A stretch of DNA of 15,495 bases, from contig CAOSZT010000035.1 in the NCBI GenBank assembly GCA_948528155.1, forward strand, positions 1 to 15,495, given 5' to 3'. The notes under the pieces are model-generated. The model was not told the origin of the DNA. It saw only the letters and a program-made list of their open reading frames with translations, and made no database searches. The translations under genes and the position numbers were made by a program. Position 1 is the first letter of the stretch, and the number at the start of each line of letters is the position of its first letter. Of the stretch, positions 13,499-15,495 are shown piece after piece. The DNA is from an uncultured Clostridia bacterium. GTDB taxonomy: Bacteria > Bacillota > Clostridia > TANB77 > CAG-508.

Positions 13499-14869
13499 TT
13501 ATCTTGCACATCTATCTTTTTTCTTCATTTTTGTAATATCTTCTTGTCCATTTTTCATTTGCATTTCAATTTTTATAACTTCTTTAACCTTTGGTGTATC
13601 TTCTAAAATATAATTTGCTATTTTTAGATTTCTTCTATGCTTATTTAAAATTGTAGTGCAGTTATTTCGCTTTTGTTTGTATTCAGCTATTAAGTTATCA
13701 TCTTTGCAATTTCTTAACTTATTTCTGTATTTTTGTCTTGCTTTAGTGGTTTCTTCAATATCTTTTTCAGTTCGTGAAATATAATCTTTTACATCTTCTG
13801 TTGTTTTTAGTTTTTCGCTTACAATAAGTCTAATTTCATTAGAATATCGTTCCATTTTTCTAACTTCTTGTTTCATTTCTGGAGATAGTGGCTTATAATT
13901 TTCTCGTTTTGGTAGTAATCCTAATAAATGAAATAGTAATAGAAAAAGCACATCAATTCCACTCATTTTACTAATATTTCTAAATTTTTCTTTATATTTA
14001 TAAACTTTGTATTTTTGTTTTTTCTTTTTAGGGTGTATAAATTCCATATATCTATTTTGATAATAATATGGATTGTATTCAACCTTATTTGCAATGTTCT
14101 TTGGCAAATATTCTTCTCCTAAATGATACATTCTTACTGCTTTTTTATCATTTATTGAACGAATTGTTGGGTATTTCCTATTATAATCATCATTTATAAT
14201 ATAACCTTTTTTTAACATTATCTTTTTAAATTGTCCGTAATTTATACACATTTGCATTGCTTCATCAATAGCTTGTCTTATTACATTATACTTTGTTGGC
14301 TCTCCTCGTTTTTCTGCAAAATATATACTTCTTGGTGTTTTTCCTGCTGGCTTTTCAATAACTGTTAGTCCACATTCCTTACATAGTTCATCTGATAACT
14401 CTCTGAAATGATAATATGCTCCCTTGTTACAGTTGAATTTTTTTCCTGTAAACATATTAACTGAATTTACTACAAAATGATTGTGATATGTGCCTGTATT
14501 AAAGTGTGTTGCAACTACTACTTGATATTCACTCCACATTTTTTCTGCAAGTTCTACTCCAATTTTGTGTGCTAATTCTGGAGATACTTCTCCTGTCTTA
14601 AAACTTTGGTATGCGTGATAGGCAACATTTCCTGTGCATTTATCAAATCTATTTTGTACTGTCGTCATTTCTTTATAAGCTGTTTCTGTTTTACAATTTA
14701 CTCCTGTTACATACATAGTTTTTTCATCTTTATCAATAGTTTTCTCATCATCTTCTGCATATTTTAATACTTGTTTCAAATCAGAAAATGTTGTCTTTTC
14801 TGGATTTTTTGCATAGCTTATTACACCAGATATACTATCTTTAATTGCCCATATTTTCGTTGTTGCCAA
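13499..14869 (-). CDS. MobP-type relaxase (Relaxase/Mobilisation nuclease domain)
   Basis: A 456-aa relaxase. The N-terminus MATTKIWAIKDSISGVISYAKN contains the likely nucleophile Tyr19. The motif YHAYQSF follows, and then the histidine triad in ATHFNTGTYHNHFVVNSV (HxxxxxxHxH). Residues about 300-320 (GIDVLFLLLFHLLGLLPK) form a hydrophobic segment of the kind found in many Firmicute MobP relaxases, and the C-terminal third is a lysine-rich coiled coil. Translation starts at TTG 14867-14869, fixed by GGAGATG upstream and by a 29-nt overlap with the end of mobC, so the two are translationally coupled. It would nick the oriT upstream of mobC and pilot the strand through a helper's conjugation channel. 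It belongs to a different family from the MobV relaxase at 993-2381. Confidence 0.9.
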   Translation of the reverse strand: MATTKIWAIKDSISGVISYAKNPEKTTFSDLKQVLKYAEDDEKTIDKDEKTMYVTGVNCKTETAYKEMTTVQNRFDKCTGNVAYHAYQSFKTGEVSPELAHKIGVELAEKMWSEYQVVVATHFNTGTYHNHFVVNSVNMFTGKKFNCNKGAYYHFRELSDELCKECGLTVIEKPAGKTPRSIYFAEKRGEPTKYNVIRQAIDEAMQMCINYGQFKKIMLKKGYIINDDYNRKYPTIRSINDKKAVRMYHLGEEYLPKNIANKVEYNPYYYQNRYMEFIHPKKKKQKYKVYKYKEKFRNISKMSGIDVLFLLLFHLLGLLPKRENYKPLSPEMKQEVRKMERYSNEIRLIVSEKLKTTEDVKDYISRTEKDIEETTKARQKYRNKLRNCKDDNLIAEYKQKRNNCTTILNKHRRNLKIANYILEDTPKVKEVIKIEMQMKNGQEDITKMKKKDRCAR

Positions 14870-15161
14870 TCACATCATCTCCGTTTTTATAATTATAAAT
14901 ATCCAAAAAATCACTTTGCATTTTTGTTATTTTCTGTCTTATTTCTTCATCACTCATATAAGGAAACTCATTTTTTAGTTCAACAATTCCATTGTAAATT
15001 TTACGAAGTTCTTCATCTGGTATTGAATAAATTTCTTTTTGTAATCCTGCTTTTCTTAAATAAGATGATAAATTTAAGTTACTCTTTTTAGCATTCCTTT
15101 GTAGTTTTTTCTTCTCATTTTCGCTCACTCTAACATTAATTCCTATTGTTCTATTTCTCAC
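14841..15161 (-). CDS. mobC: MobC-like relaxosome accessory protein
   Basis: A 106-aa protein starting at GTG 15159-15161 behind AAGGAAG. Its N-terminal half (RTIGINVRVSENEKKKLQRNAKKSNLNLSSYLRKAGL) matches the ribbon-helix-helix motif of MobC proteins: a short beta strand for DNA contact, then two helices. The C-terminal half is acidic and helical and probably contacts the relaxase. MobC proteins bind oriT and help the relaxase open the nick region. It is the first gene of the mobC-relaxase operon and lies directly downstream of the structured region at 15278-15408, supporting that region as oriT. Nothing looks truncated. Confidence 0.85.
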   Translation of the reverse strand: MRNRTIGINVRVSENEKKKLQRNAKKSNLNLSSYLRKAGLQKEIYSIPDEELRKIYNGIVELKNEFPYMSDEEIRQKITKMQSDFLDIYNYKNGDDVIGNNENMGN

Positions 15162-15277
15162 AATTTTTCACTTCCTTTTTTCATAAATTTTTGTCGCACT
15201 TTTTATAAAACCTTTCTTAAAATCTTTTAATTTCTTCTATAATTTCCAATCTACTTTTTAAAGTTTTTTGTTTCATA

Positions 15278-15408
15278 AGGTAGGGGTTATAGGGGAAGAT
15301 TTTTCCCCTTTCAGCGTAAGCTGTCGGTTTTGTGGCAATACAAAACCTATGCTCGCTACACTTATAGACATTAAATTTGGCAATACATTTGTTTTTTTGC
15401 TCCTACCT
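15278..15408. other. Candidate oriT of the MobC/MobP system
   Basis: Upstream of mobC is a dense, locally GC-richer cluster of repeats. An outer inverted repeat AGGTAGG/CCTACCT (15278-15284/15402-15408) encloses three stems: AGGGGAA/TTCCCCT (15291-15297/15303-15309), CAGC/GCTG (15312-15323), and GGTTTTGT/ACAAAACC (15326-15333/15340-15347). TGGCAATACA occurs twice, at 15333-15342 and 15378-15387. Such nested hairpins next to mobC are typical of transfer origins. The nick site is not resolved. The mobC promoter probably lies in 15162-15277, which is AT-rich and gene-free. From 15409 to the end I see nothing supportable. Confidence 0.6.
15371..15386. repeat. Long-distance direct repeat, copy 2 (TTAAATTTGGCAATAC)
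   Basis: Same orientation as the copy at 8955-8970, with one difference in 16 bases. Its 3' part is also one of the two local TGGCAATACA copies in the candidate oriT. Confidence 0.5.
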
Positions 15409-15495
15409 GTAATTTCTTACACATATATTAGTTCATTTAATATAATTTCTTCTGCTGTGTTTTTAAAATTGTCGAGTAGAGAGCTTCTATAAAAT

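Noticed and set aside
14771..15091. Plus-strand 106-codon frame opposite relaxase and mobC
   Set aside because: Antisense to two well-supported genes; Phe/Tyr/His-rich composition.
15268..15492. Plus-strand 74-codon frame through the candidate oriT
   Set aside because: No SD; the DNA is better explained by nested inverted repeats next to mobC.

Overview
The window is AT-rich, low-GC Gram-positive DNA. The SD motifs are strong, some starts are TTG or GTG, and the families match those of gut Clostridia and related Firmicutes. It is an accessory region: pieces of at least two mobilizable elements lie around a tRNA-Leu attachment scar. No housekeeping gene, complete integrase or conjugation apparatus (coupling protein, VirB4) is visible.

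Positions 1-4507 form a minus-strand module of the Tn4451 kind. It carries a large serine recombinase (TnpX-like), a MobV relaxase (TnpZ-like) with a candidate oriT just upstream of it, and tnpV. Two things are wrong with it. The recombinase has a one-base insertion right after its catalytic-serine segment. tnpV is split after codon 112 by the 5' part of a group II intron, whose EBS1 pairs with the 8 bases next to the splice site. The leader in front of the recombinase has a consensus promoter followed by a terminator-like hairpin.

Positions 4817-5268 hold a small hypothetical gene, a tRNA-type terminator, and the 3' 52 nt of a tRNA-Leu(UAG) gene on the minus strand. The tRNA piece begins at the anticodon loop and looks like an att site. 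The integrated element should lie to its right.

Positions 5269-8763 carry plus-strand cargo bounded on both sides by pairs of TGTTAGAAAA repeats with a 22-nt period. First comes a compact three-gene operon: a zinc-finger protein of unknown function, a small membrane protein, and a DUF3800 putative nuclease. Next is an unusual regulatory knot. Two back-to-back promoters have -35 boxes that are the two arms of one perfect palindrome. Leftward they drive a small structured RNA; rightward they drive an HTH protein through an attenuator-like terminator. A 62-aa helical protein follows.

Positions 8955-15408 read on the minus strand: a DinD homologue with a one-base frameshift near its C-terminus, a heterodimeric ABC exporter pair with clear catalytic asymmetry, a MobP-type relaxase, MobC, and a complex candidate oriT. 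A 16-bp repeat (TTAARTTTGGCAATAC) occurs at both ends of this block. With two relaxases of different families and no transfer machinery, both parts look mobilizable by helpers rather than self-transmissible.
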